A stretch of DNA of 64,000 nucleotides. Origin: Sabethes cyaneus. Lineage: Eukaryota > Arthropoda > Insecta > Diptera > Culicidae. Of this stretch, positions 44,030-55,533 are shown piece by piece. Position 1 is the first letter of the stretch. Each line of letters starts with the position of its first letter. The notes beneath the pieces were generated by a model, which saw only the letters and a list, made by a program, of their open reading frames with translations, searched no databases and was not told the origin of the DNA. A program made the translations under genes and the position numbers. The stretch covers positions 145,806,043 to 145,870,042 of the forward strand of contig NC_071353.1 of NCBI RefSeq assembly GCF_943734655.1, in the 5' to 3' direction.

Positions 44030-44109
44030 TCCTCTTTTCTTTTCTTTTCTTTTCTTTTCTGCCTGATCTCTATCGCTTCTTCTCACGGCAACAATAATGT
44101 TGCCGTGAG
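44030..44109. repeat. Pyrimidine microsatellite followed by a perfect hairpin
   Basis: TCTTTTCTTTTCTTTTC repeats at about 44034-44061. At 44082-44109, CTCACGGCAACA and TGTTGCCGTGAG form a perfect 12-bp stem with an ATAA loop. Confidence 0.6.
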
Positions 44110-44819
44110 GGGAGGCAAGAGACCAGCCACAGATGACCACACTGGTGACAACGATAAAGAGGACGGCCGGCGTGGAGCCTGCTTCAGGTTTAATAGGATT
44201 GACTACGAACAAGATGAGGAAACAAACAAAGGAAGGAGAAAACAAGATAAGTACAAGCCATCTTATGCTATATTGACCAAGCACACAATTATATCAAGCC
44301 AAGTTCTGTCACTCTTCTTCCGCCCATTAATCCATAATCACCAATACATTATGGAGCTAGCGTAATCCGCACGGATTCTTTTAACATTATCACAACCACC
44401 TTATCTCAGCCCTGGACAGACTTGGCTCTAACTGCCCCACCTTGTGCTGCAAACAGAAACAGAACAGAAACTGAATGTAGTGATTCTATAATCTAGGAGA
44501 AAATTGAGAGTATTTAGAGCACATAAATGAACCAACTTCTGCTTCTGTCCTTTCAACAGAGCAAAAAATATAATCGTTTTAACCCTGCGGAGAAGAAAAA
44601 ATATCAATCACTTTGTATTTACGGTATCTTCCAAACTCTCTGTTTACAGCCAAGTAAGTACAGCAGGGAAACAGCCTTCAGTTGATGTTTTTTACATCAT
44701 TGCTCAAAAAGATCATGGCATGCATTGGATTTGTGGATTTGAATTGCGCCGTTTCGAGTCTTGATGCATAAGGCTATTTCTTAATTTAACTTTCAAACAA
44801 ACACTTTGTATCAGTTGTA

Positions 44820-45400
44820 CACCCTTGTCACAACACAATATGTTCTCTTTTCATTACCCTTCTAAAGAAACTAAAGAAATGGCTAACGTGAACATACATA
44901 TAGAAGGTAGTAAAAAATCTTGTTGGTTGTTGGGACGACGGGACTTTGTCACTATTTCTGGCCTGCTTCCCAAGCAGAGACATCAAATTGGTCTCGGTTT
45001 GATCGTTGTAAACAATCTTGGGCCTGTTTGGACGAGGAGATTCTGTAAATTTTTCCTAAAAAGTATTCGAAATTATAATAAACAGATGGTAAATTTAACT
45101 GTCGTCCCTGCCTGTGAAGCAAAGCGACCAAGAAGAATGTGTATTGGGGAATTCGACCTTGAAACTGTTCGTTAATTGTCACTATTTGAAAAATAGATTT
45201 GAAAAAGAAAATTGGAATAGTTTTCTCTACTTGGGTCGATGCGTAGAAGAAGTGTCCGGTAGATTGGTGTAAAAATATGGAAAATCGATCCGGAAATCGC
45301 GGAAAGATATTAGCGCTTAAAACCTGACTGCTTTTTGATATAGATTCTTTGGAATGACCCCCTATCCCAGCTACCTTCGAGAAAGACGTAGTTCTACGTC
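44820..45400 (+). mobile_element. Diverged piece of the GACGTAG element family, copy B
   Basis: It contains TTTGTCACTATTTCTGGC and GCTTCCCAAGCAGAGACATC, as in the tandem units of 46660-47030. It ends GAAAGACGTAGTTCTACGTC near 45400. An open frame across it is accidental. Confidence 0.55.
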
Positions 45401-45476
45401 AAAAAGAGAAAAAATACGTTAATGTTACCGACTACCGTTTAATTCTACATCAAATAATAACGCTATCATTAACATT

Positions 45477-45640
45477 TTGACGTAGGACTACGTCTTGGTT
45501 TACTATACCGGGTGTAACATATGAACGACAAATTTCAAACAATCAATTGCGAATAGCTACTATACTGCTGAAGGAACAACTGTTAATATGGCGTTGGAGA
45601 GATAAAATGTCGAGCAATTTTATAGTAACATGTTTTCAAT
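45477..45640. mobile_element. End piece of the GACGTAG element, inverse of 26140-26301
   Basis: TTTGACGTAGGACTACGTC, then GGTTTACTATACCGGG and CTACTATACTGCTGAA, mirror the right end of copy A. Confidence 0.6.
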
Positions 45641-45736
45641 CTTTTATACGCTTCATAATTAAAATTTATGTAAAGTTAATCATACGGCTTTGACACGGAT
45701 CACAAGCTAGAGGCGTCTCACTAGATTTATATTAAA

Positions 45737-47832
45737 CTAGCTGACCCGACAAACTTCGTATTGCCACAAATTAACCTGTGTTGTACATAAATCATGAATC
45801 TCGGATGATCTTTGTCACAATCTCGAGTTTTGCAAGCCCCCCAGTGGGCGGCGCTTCCGACGGCGGGTCACCGGCAGCACTCGCGACCGTCTCGTCCTGA
45901 ATGATCTATAGTGTTACTATAGATAGTTTTTGTGGTCTTGTTATTGACTAATGTTTTATGGAAGAGTCTCGAATTTCTCGAGTTCGATTAGTTTTTGAGT
46001 TTCGCAAAAATTTCTGTTTTATTTGTATGAGAGTCCATATCCCCCTACCACAGGGGTGAGAGGTCTCTAACTATCTCTAACTAATTTATATTATATTCAA
46101 GACTCCAAAATCTCCAGCATGCCAAATTTGGTTCCATTTGCTTGATTAGTTCTCTAATTATGAGGAAATTTGTATTTCATTTGTGTAGAAGCACCCCTCC
46201 TAAAGTGGGTAGGGGTCCCAATTCATCATAGAAAAAAATCAGAGGGGTTGTGTACAAGACACGACCGCATATATAGGTGACGCAGGACTACGTAAGTCTC
46301 TTTGTAGTGATAGTAGTATGTATTCATGCTTGTAATCATTCGATTCTTCATGTATACATGCTATATGCAACATATATACATGCTACATGCGTTGTATGTA
46401 CCATTTATCAAAGTAGTAACATTGCATACGTCCAATTCTCAAAAGATTGTGCATTTGAAAACAATTCAACAAAATCAAGAACACAAACTATTGCTTTCCT
46501 GCTACCTTACTGAACTGAAGATTGTTTTTATTATCCATGGTTTCCCACGTTGAGGGGATTTTACCAATTCAATCCTATTTTATCAACATCTTTTCACTAC
46601 ACTTCTAATGAAACGACAAGCATGCGTATTCATACAGAGTCGTATTATAACCAAACACTACAGCTGTAGCACATTTTTCCAACACAGATATCAAATTCGC
46701 CGAGGTTTAATCGTCTCGCAGTAAAGAATTTGCGATCTGTTGGGACAACGAACTTGTGTCATTTTTCTGGCACACTTCCCTAACACAGACATCAAATTGG
46801 ACTAGGTTCAATCGCGTTCGTAAGAAATCTGTTGGCACGAGGGGGCTTTGTCACTCTCTCTGGCGTACTTCCCAAGCAAGGACATCAAAATGGTCTAGGT
46901 TGAACCGCAATGTTAAGAAATCTTGTTGAAATGAGGAAACTTTGTCACTTGTTTTGGCTTACTTCCCAAGCACAGATATCAAATTAGTATAGGTATAGAT
47001 CATCGTAAAGAATCTTCCAACCAATCACGAAGCGAGAATTCTGGTAAAACATAGGTTCATTATTTTCAATTTTTCAATAGTTCAACATCAAGAATCCACA
47101 CTTTTCTTTATTTGGGTCAATTCTTAGAAGATTTTCCAATCGATTGGTGTAAAAATATTGAAAATCGATTGGAAAACCGCTGAGCTATTAGCGCTCAAAA
47201 CCTTTCATTTTTCGTGACGCTCGCATTTTTCGATTTTTTGAAATGACACCCTATCTCAAAACTTGCCGTAAGACGTAGTCCTACGTCAAAAATTTTTGTC
47301 TCCAAAATCACCCACGTGCCAAACTTGGTTCCATTTGCTTCATTAGTTCTCGAGTTATGAGGAAATTTGTATTTCGTTTGTATAGGAGCCCCCTCTTAAA
47401 GTAAGGAGGGGTCCTAATTCACCATAGAAAATATTCTTGCACTCGAAAACTTTTACATGCCAAATTTTATTCCGTTTGCTTGATTAGTTCTCGAGTTATG
47501 AGGAAATTTGTATTTCATTTGTGAAGAAGCCCCCCCTCTTAAAGGAAAGAGGAGTCACAATTCCCCTTTTAAAGAGGGGGGGTCTCAATTTACCATAGAA
47601 TAAATTCTTGTCACCAAAAACACCCACATGCCAAATTTCGTTCTATTTGCTTGATAGTTCTCGAGTTATGCAGAAATTTGTGTTTCATTTGTGTGGGAGC
47701 CCCCCCTCTTAGTGGGGGAAGTGGTCTCTAACCATCACTAAAACCTTTCCTGGCCCCATAAACCTCTACATGCAAATTTTCACGCCGATTGGTCATCCCG
47801 ACAGACAGAAATCCATTTTTATATATAAGATA
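45737..47832 (+). mobile_element. Dispersed repeat starting CTAGCTGACCCG, with an insertion
   Basis: It starts CTAGCTGACCCGACAAACTT and ends CATTTTTATATATAAGAT. The body is a degenerate tandem array whose unit holds CCAAATTTGGTTCC, GCTTGATTAGTTCTCGAGTT, ATGAGGAAATTTGTATTTC, and a C-rich then G-rich AGCCCCCCCTCTTAAAG tract. Units are at 46020-46230 and 47290-47770. The gap between them is filled by a separate element. Class unknown. Confidence 0.65.
46233..47291. mobile_element. GACGTAG element, copy C, nested
   Basis: Its left end reads AAATCAGAGGGGTTGTGTAC then GTGACGCAGGACTACGTAAG; its right end reads AAGACGTAGTCCTACGTCA. It is the inverted counterpart of 60220-61167. Inside, a unit of about 85 bases with CTTCCCAAGCACAGACATCA-like text repeats about four times (46660-47030). 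It splits the array of its host repeat. Confidence 0.75.
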
Positions 47833-47992
47833 TATTCACTGCAAATGCTGCAATCACTGCAAATATCGCTTTGCATCCACTGTTGCCGCCAATAAAAAAA
47901 TTTGCAGCAAAAAAATCTCGCTTGATTTTTTGCAGTGAATGCAAATGATGTAAAAAACTAATGCAAAATTGCAAAGTGAGACACCCCTTGAT

Positions 47993-48100
47993 CACAAGCC
48001 AGTCGTCGTATGTTCGAATCTCGACTAAGCGGTGCTGCTAGATAGAGATAGGATTGCTGCATTAGCCCCGCAACTGTCCTGTACTCATCACCAATTATTA
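47993..48100 (+). mobile_element. SINE, 5' truncated
   Basis: AAGCCAGTCGTCGTATGTTC with box B GTTCGAATCTC, then GGTGCTGCTAGATAGAG and CCCCGCAACTGTCCTGTAC. Box A is missing. Confidence 0.65.
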
Positions 48101-48398
48101 GAATGTAATGTGATGTGTATGTGTTGCCTGATAACTCTTAATGGAACTACAAACTCTAACAAACTGATAAAAACAATATATAGAGTATAAACATTTAGGA
48201 TATTCAAACCCAAATGAATGTTAAATGAAACAAATGTATATAAATGTTTTAGGGAATTTATTACAATACAGTAAATTATAAATTTCGTTAACTGCTGAAC
48301 GCTTCCAAATTGTCAAGCATTGTTGAATTGTACCCGCATTCGTAGTGCTACGGAAACCCCCTGTTTGTTCCCCTTGGCACAGACCTCCATACTTTTTT

Positions 48399-48595
48399 AA
48401 GGTGCGTTTAGATTGGCAACATGTGGCAAGCAACTTTTTCCAAACTGTTGCCCGATGTTTCCAAGCAACATGGCCACGTATAACAAATGTTCCGGTGGCA
48501 ACAGAAGCAACATTGAGCAATAACTAAAAACATGCCGCATCCAACATGTTGCATTCCACATGTTACCGAAAAATTGCCCAGTTTAAACGCACCTT
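48399..48595. mobile_element. MITE with AAGGTGCGTTTA ends
   Basis: AAGGTGCGTTTA (48399-48410) is mirrored by TAAACGCACCTT (48584-48595), with weaker pairing further in. The 197-bp interior repeats CAACATGT-like blocks. Confidence 0.7.
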
Positions 48596-48599
48596 TATG

Positions 48600-51500
48600 G
48601 CAACAAAAGCTGGAAAATTTAATGGAAAGATTGAAAAACTCGAAAAATTAGTTTTCCTTATAAAATTTGCAACGCACCGCATGCGCCCCATCTCAATGGT
48701 TGCTAGGATCTATCTCTAGCAGTGTCGTTGCCATGGTCGTCGAGCGGTAAACAAACACGTGTTCATGTGGTTACCTTCACTAAGATCGCCACCTGTAACA
48801 ATGAAGAATGTTTTTGTTGCTATAAAATAACCACCAAAATGTAATGTGTTGTAGCTTGCCGGAAAAATTCTGGACCGGGTGATTTGAATGGACAGAAAGA
48901 ACCGAAAGCCCATCATTCAATTCTAGAACATGAAAAAATTAAGTTTGCTAACTTTGTAGGTTCTTCACTGAACATTTCTAGCGTCCTAGTAGGTTCATTT
49001 TATGCCTCTTGTTCTTCTGTAGCACCTTGCATGCTATTATAATTTTGCACTTGATGTGCAAAAGTAAGATGCAGTGAGTAAGAGCGGTCCTGGAAAATGA
49101 GTTTGCATCATTTTTAGTTTCAGAGTTTCATTTGCGTAAATTGACCATGGGTCTTTTTGAGGAACCCAAGGCCATTCGAATGATCTTCCGAGAGGACTTT
49201 TTGAAGCCTTGCAGTCTCTGGAGCTAGAAAGCGCTGTCAAACATATGCCTCCAATCTTTCCGTTTGAATCTTCTTATTTCTCTGTTGTAATTACTAGCTG
49301 CTTAAGCTAGTTGTTCGACCGTTGTTAAAACCGATACCAGCTTTGACGTATCTATAGTACCCGGCTAACAGTATTGGTCGCAAATATGTTGCTACTAAGC
49401 AGACCAGACTAAAGCGCAAAGCAGAAAAGATTGGGTTAAAGGTAAATACGTCTCTTGCTCGTCGATGAATGGAGATAGGCTGTAGAGTTCACTGCTCTTC
49501 TCCAACCGGTACTGTTTCGGAAGCTCTCGGTCTCGATTCTTTTTCAGGGTTTTTATTTCTTCTGCAAATCTATTTGATTGTACCCACCTCCACAGGCAAG
49601 CCTCCGCTTTCTGGGTACTCCATTCGTTTCAGCGGAACTAAAACTGATGGAATGTTGCGTTTTAGACATCTTTTTATTTCTGTCCGAGCAGGAACCACTT
49701 CGATTGGTAGGCCTTCCCGTTTATTTCTTCCACCAATGAAACGTCATGAAACAGATGGACAGCTCGTATCTCTTCAGAAACGGTCGGTACGATAACGTTT
49801 TTATATTCAGAATTTGCGAGCAGAAATGAAGCGAATGGCGAAAGCCTGCATATGGTGCAGGGTAAAGAAATGTCAGCCTAGAAACCCCAGAATGGCTCCA
49901 CTTCCCCACTCGCATGTTACGCCAAACCTGTACATCTGCTTGTGTAATCTACTTGACTGCTGATTGATTATGGTTTAGAGCGTCGTCCAAGAAATTAAAC
50001 CGTTTAATAGTTCTCTAGCGCTATTCCGTAGAGACCTAATTAACAGTGTCTTAAACGACGGACTAAACTTTCGGATTTACGGCAGTCAAGCTAAAGGTAG
50101 GAATTGGTGAAAGAGAAATAAGACCTGAAGGTCGTGAGTTTACGATTAAGCAAAGCAAAGCCATGGGTTTATACCGTCTTTAGACATTACCCTTCTTTAT
50201 CGACAGACTTCGCAGCCGGCTGTTAGAGTACAGGAAAATTACGGGGCCAGTGCAACGATCCTATGGACTCTAACTAGCAACTAGCCTAACCGAGATTCGA
50301 ACATTACGATTAAGACTGACTTTATTAATACAAAGGTGGGGTTTATATACAAAATTTACAAAACTAACCTAACCTAAACTCCTATTGGAGAATTCTCACA
50401 TGCCAGAGAGGGTGAAAGAGAAAACAACATTTACTGGGTTCCAAGTTCCCATAGCCTGCTGGGCCTATATTGCACCTCCACCCGCAGGTTAGAGGGTTTA
50501 TGGCGCGCGGGCGCCTCGGGATCTTTAATTCAATTCTCTATGCTTGCTCCTTCTGCGGATAACAGAACTCGTCCGTGATAGACGAAACTTTCGACGGTGC
50601 TTTAAAGGTTCCCCAAAATTCTGTTTCATTTCACTTTCATTTACGCCTAGCATTTAATACCCTACGCGAGTTGCGTTATCGCATACTAAATCTCTATGCA
50701 ACTAGAAAAGAAGTTAGAAAGACACGATTACAGTAGGCGGTTGCATTGATTCATTTCTAAATTCGTGACCGAAATTCCAAATATGGTTCTAAAAGGTGCA
50801 ACTGCATAGGTCATAAAATCGGCCCTATTGACATTTTCTTTTCCCACGAATAGAGTGCTCGATATGCGCGTACGCACCTGAATTAATTATTCTTCTCTGT
50901 CTGTTTCCTCTAGAGCAATAAGCATTCAACTTGATTCGTTTATCCTTTCTCATAGGAGCTAGCCCTTGCGCCGGCAAGTTTACAATAGGACACCGCCTCT
51001 AGTTTCTGATAATAAATAGCAGAAGTTGGCGCAAGTGTTTCATCATGCGCCATGCGTGAGAGTATGCTTGAAACTATCAATGTTTCCCTGTTGAATACAA
51101 CAGATGTCGTTACCTCGTAGCGCATAGTGTGAATGTCCGTAAAAGCTGAATTTTGCGCGACAATAAATTTACTGAAATCAACACCCTTATTCTCTCATGC
51201 ATCTCAGTTTCTTTTGTGTTTATCGCTAATCGTAATATAACGTTTGACACCTGAACCAAAAAATAGTTGGTAAACATTGTTTTTATTTATTGCGTTCATG
51301 TTGCGAAATTTAATTTTTTCGAATTGAAATGTCGCAAGCATACTTTTCATAAAGCCCTATAAATGTATCTTTATAGGGCTTTAGCTTTTTAGGGCTCTCG
51401 GATGACTGGTAGTAAGATGCTTATGGAGAGGTATAGGAAATGTTTGTTTTTTATCAAAATTAGGCAGAAATCATGAAAATTAAGTATAACAGAATAACTG

Positions 51501-51850
51501 AACCACAAATAAAATATGATTAGTGATTGTTTTTCAGGTAGGTAAACATAAATAAGTGAGAAATTTTGATTTTACTACCACTAGAAAAGCGCCATCTCTT
51601 GAAAAGCAACGGTTCGTATGGTGTCCTATTGTCTTACGCATTGGAATGTAAATATAGAAAGAATAAACAATTGTGCCGAAGCGTTGCTTCATTGATATGT
51701 ATCTATCATACTTTCCCTTTCTGAACAAGCTGTGAACTTTCGGTTGTTTAAGCTAACTACATTCCAAATTTTATGACTTAAATTTTATGTCTTAAGAGAA
51801 CAGGTGTTCTGTGCACAGGAAGTGAGCTTTATTGTATTTTGGTCACAACT
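48600..51850. other. Long stretch without a recognised gene
   Basis: A SINE fragment (minus) lies at 50212-50300. At 51351-51382, AAAGCCCTATAAA and TTTATAGGGCTTT form a perfect 13-bp hairpin with a 6-base loop. Open frames here, such as one near 49470-49795, do not resemble anything I know and show no splice context. Confidence 0.4.
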
Positions 51851-51859
51851 TTAAATGAC

Positions 51860-52764
51860 GTCCCTTTTTACGACTTCAAATTATGCTCCTTGGCGTCTTT
51901 CTTCCCACGCGAGTAGGCCAATTCTTGAGGCCAATATTAGATTTGTTAACGAAAGTTCAGTTGAAAAATTTCAAGTTCAAACATGACGAATGCGTTCGCG
52001 ACAGTTTGTTTACCTGCATGACTACGAGACCCATACACCTTGAGGTTGCTCATAGTTTAACAACGGAAGCGTGTTTTATGGCCATACGACGTTTTGTGTG
52101 CCGTCCATGAAAGCCATTGGAGTTCTACTCAGACAACGGCACAAACTTTCAAGCAGCTAGCAAAGCGATTGTGAAGCGGATCGAAAACGAGTGCGAAGAC
52201 ACCTTTACCGACTCCAGAACACGCTGGAACTTTAACCCGCCTAGTGCACCCCACATAGGGGGAGTGTGGGAAAGATTAGTGCGTTCGGTGAAGGCAGCGT
52301 TGACCGTGTTTGATGATGGGCGATCGATGATGGATGAAGTATTCCTGACAGTACTGGCAGAAGCTGAAGATCTGATCAATTCACGTCCTCTGACGTACGT
52401 CGCCTTTGAACCGGGATCAGAAGCAGCACTGACACCTAATCGTTTCGTACGGGGCGTCGGAACAGTGAATCCAGAAGACTACATTCGACCAACTAACGAG
52501 GCTGAAGCTCTCAGAGACCGTTACAAGCAGTCGCAGCTACTAGCAGACCGATTGTGGACTCGCTGGGTGGCTGAGTACTTACCTTCGATCAACCGGAGAA
52601 CCAAGTGGCTTACAGAGACTCCGCCATTGACATGTGGTGGTTTAGTGTACATCACCGATGATAATAGACGGTGGTATCCAAAGTTTATCGAGGAGCGGAC
52701 GGCAGAATCAGGCAGGCTTCGAGAAGCGAGTTCAGAAGACCAGTCACTAAACTTGCGGTGCTAG
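51860..52764 (+). mobile_element. BEL/Pao integrase remnant
   Basis: VFVCxxTRPIHLEV-like text (SLFTCMTTRPIHLEVAHSL) is followed by FYSDNGTNFQAASKAI, PHIGGVWERLVRSVKAAL, EAEDLINSRPLTYVAFEPGS and LWTRWVAEYLPSINRRTKW. These are the BEL/Pao integrase core and its C-terminal extension. A stop at the start of the SDNG block (TGA at 52108) and the missing upstream pol show it is dead. Confidence 0.87.
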
Positions 52765-52827
52765 AGATACAAGATTGTAAGTCCGGCTCAGCAGTGGAGA
52801 CTTCACCAGAATTACGAGGAGGGGCTA

Positions 52828-53270
52828 TGTGGTAACGACAGGCACCTCGACCAACATACCACTGCAGCAGTGTGAACAGTGTCACAGCATAGATGTCAAG
52901 ACCGAAAAGTAAACAAATAAAAGCAAAAAGAAGAAAGATATAGTTAGGAAAGATTTGTAAAGAAGCTAAAGAGAACATTTTCAAAGGAGAGTGAATAAAT
53001 TTAACAGAAGAAATTATATAGTTGAAAATAGAAGTGCCGTTTGGTGGATAGCTGGAAAGAGTTTTTCGGATAATTATAGCTACACCAGGTGAGTTTTACT
53101 TCGTAAAACCATTCATTTACTAAACACGTTATTAGATTTTGTCGAGCCCGCGAAGATAACATGAATAGATAAGATTAAAAAAAGTTAGCAGAAAACTATA
53201 AATGTAAGTAAATCAAAATGAATTTAAAGATATAAAACTAATGCAATTAATAAATAGTTGGTAATAAAAA
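52828..53270 (+). mobile_element. Putative BEL/Pao 3' LTR
   Basis: Directly after the integrase frame, GGAGGGGCTATGTGGTAACG is a polypurine-like tract followed by a TGTGGTAACGACAGG start. The downstream AT-rich text holds AATAAA-type signals (52914, 52993). The right end is not certain, and no 5' partner was found. Confidence 0.45.
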
Positions 53271-53324
53271 CGTCGCTGTGAAAAAGTTTATCGCTAAAAG
53301 GGAGTAGTCCGAACAACGTCTAAA

Positions 53325-53475
53325 ACAAAATACCTGCTGGCCAGCGGAACCGAGGCCGACCGACACCGCTTGGGCAGTAGTATATTGATCGACGGTGATG
53401 ACTTTGAGGTAGTGTCTACCTCGGCTCACTGGTACCGGCGGACAATGATACCAGCCGTGAGATTCGGAGGCGTAC
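53325..53475 (+). mobile_element. RTE-like LINE fragment 1
   Basis: AAATACCTGCTGGCCAGCGG and ATTGATCGACGGTGATGACT match the minus-strand LINE at 36330-36250. The frame gives YLGSLVPADNDTSREIRRR after a small deletion. Confidence 0.75.
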
Positions 53476-54140
53476 CTGCTACCCGTCCAGATACGCACGG
53501 CAACGGGTGCTTCTGATAATAGAACGCACTGGCTTTGCTACATATTGGCACGCTCCCCAGCAACGCAAGAACCCGATCGAGGAGCTTTGGCTTCGGCTAG
53601 GTACCAATGAGCACGGTACCAACAACGGCTTGCATGATTTCGTTCTTTGCTTTCTATCTTATTCGTTCATTCGGTGTACGTGACACGAGTTGTCAGGACG
53701 TTCGGGCTCCGTGCTGTAGCAGGTGCCGGCTGGTGTAAGCTGGCACGTTATCGCTCGCAAAGTAAAAGAACCTAAATAACTGCTTGGTGCGATACGGTAG
53801 AAACTTATGAGCGGTAGCGGGTGCCTTTCACAATGCCGTGTTGGTGTTCCATATTAGCTGCTGCTGCTGCTCAGTAAAATTTATCGGTCAGATCTTATAC
53901 GACACAAGTGAAGCTTTTGTTTGCGTCTGTCCTACGTCGTCGTTTTTTGGCACGGGGCCGCCCGGAGCGCACCGAACACATATAATACTGTACCAAAAAG
54001 AACAAATCGGCACTGAGGTGCGGTATCGTATTAGTTCCAACAAGACCAGGTAAAATACACCGAAACCGGGAGCGTGTGACTTATGAACGGAGGGGAATTT
54101 TTTAGTACGGTTACCGGAGCGGTGCATGCTTTCACAACTC
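53476..54140. other. Unclassified insert splitting the RTE-like fragment
   Basis: LINE similarity stops after the EIRRR block and resumes at TACTATGGGCTTCACACGC near 54150. The insert has GC-richer text and a GCTGCTGCTGCTGCTC tract. No gene or end repeat was identified. Confidence 0.4.
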
Positions 54141-54600
54141 TGGTCGTGCTTACTATGGGCTTCACACGCAATTGCGGTCGAGTAGATTAAGTCCCCGTAC
54201 AAAATGCAGCTGTTCTCTACGGGCATTAAACATGGACAATGCTCGAGGAGGACCGGCGAGTGCTCGGAGTTTTCGAACGACGAGTGCTAAGAACGATCTT
54301 CGGCGGCGTACAGGAGAACGGAGTATGGAGGCGGAGGATAAGCCATGAATTCGCACAGCTCTATGGCGAACCCAGAATTCAAAAGGTGGTTAAAGCTGGA
54401 TGGATACGATGGGCAGGGAATGTTGCAAGAATGACGGACAACTACCCTGCAAAGATGGTGTTCGCCTCAAATCCGGCAGGAACAAGACGACCTGGAGCGC
54501 AGCGAGCAAGATGGTTAGAGCAGGTGGAGTGAGATCTGGCGAAGAGTACTCGGTGTCCGAGGAAATGGAGGAACTTTGTTCAACAGGCTTTGTCTTAGGA
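54141..54600 (+). mobile_element. RTE-like LINE fragment 2
   Basis: ECLRTIFGGVQENGV-like text, FAQLYGEPRIQKVVKAGWIR, WAGNVARMTDNYPAKMVFAS and RRPGAQRARWLEQVE match the C-terminus of the LINE at 35690-38810. Confidence 0.8.
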
Positions 54601-54729
54601 CTCTTAGGAGGTCTGTTCCCAGTTCGTTGGTAGTACCACAGCTCTGGTAAAACTGGGCCTTTCAGTCGCAGATCTTCCAAACCTTCTTCCACAGACAGTG
54701 TCTATTAATGGCAACGCACAAAACTGACG

Positions 54730-54965
54730 ATGTACGAAACGCTAATCAGACCAGTTGTGCTCTACGGACTTGATACTGTAACTTTGCTTGCGGAAGACAT
54801 ACGTGTGCTTGCCGTATTTGAACGAAAGGTGTTGCGGACTATTTTCGGTGGAGGACAAACGGAATGCGAAGAGTGGCGAAGACGTAGACACCACGAGCTT
54901 CAGGCACTACTTGGTGAGATTCCCAAGGGTGCTGGACGTCTGCCCAGTGAAATCTGTTGCCTCTA
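54730..54965 (+). mobile_element. RTE-like LINE fragment 3, different subfamily
   Basis: MYETLIRPVVLYGLDTVTLL, RKVLRTIFGGGQTECEEW and HHELQALLGEIPK resemble the 19923-20450 copy more than fragment 2. Confidence 0.75.
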
Positions 54966-55533
54966 AGAACCACATAGGCACCAGGAACGGATCGGTCAGC
55001 TTTAAATCGACTTGCATTTGTCAAGTTTTGATACAGCACGAGCCACCCCGACCCTAAACTGATAGAGGAGAACGAGGAACTTACCCCAGAAGCTGTGAGC
55101 TTAGAGGGTGTTACGATCAAAAGTTCAAGACAACGTTTACGTTAAACTCCTGCCGTTGGATTCTGTACAGCCACCTCAAACTGATTATGGGTTCCAATAG
55201 TTATTTTGCGTCTGCTTAAAGTTTCGCTAGACGATGGTCTAATACTTTACGATTGGGGGCCGAGCTCTGGCTTGTTGGGAGAGTTCTTATCTTTGGGCAC
55301 TACCTGCAGGCCTGCACGTTGTAAAATGTCGTTTCTCAAGTCACAAGTACAAATAGCATGCCAAATTAGATATTTCTTAGCGAACTTGGACAGTTTCATA
55401 TGCTTGAAAATGTCTGCCATCTTTCTTCTTCTTCTGATTGTGCATAAATGCTGTGCTGTTTCGCATAAAATAGTTATCTAATATAGTAACATAAACCTAG
55501 TATTCATTGGCCTTTTTCTTTTTATTGTTACAG

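Noticed and set aside
44825..45175. 116-residue plus-strand frame
   Set aside because: It runs through the internal units of a dispersed repeat (GACGTAG family); the matching text in other copies is not open.
46660..47030. Regularly spaced repeats that might suggest a CRISPR array
   Set aside because: The units of about 85 bases are degenerate and contiguous without unique spacers, lie in a transposable element, and the genome is eukaryotic.
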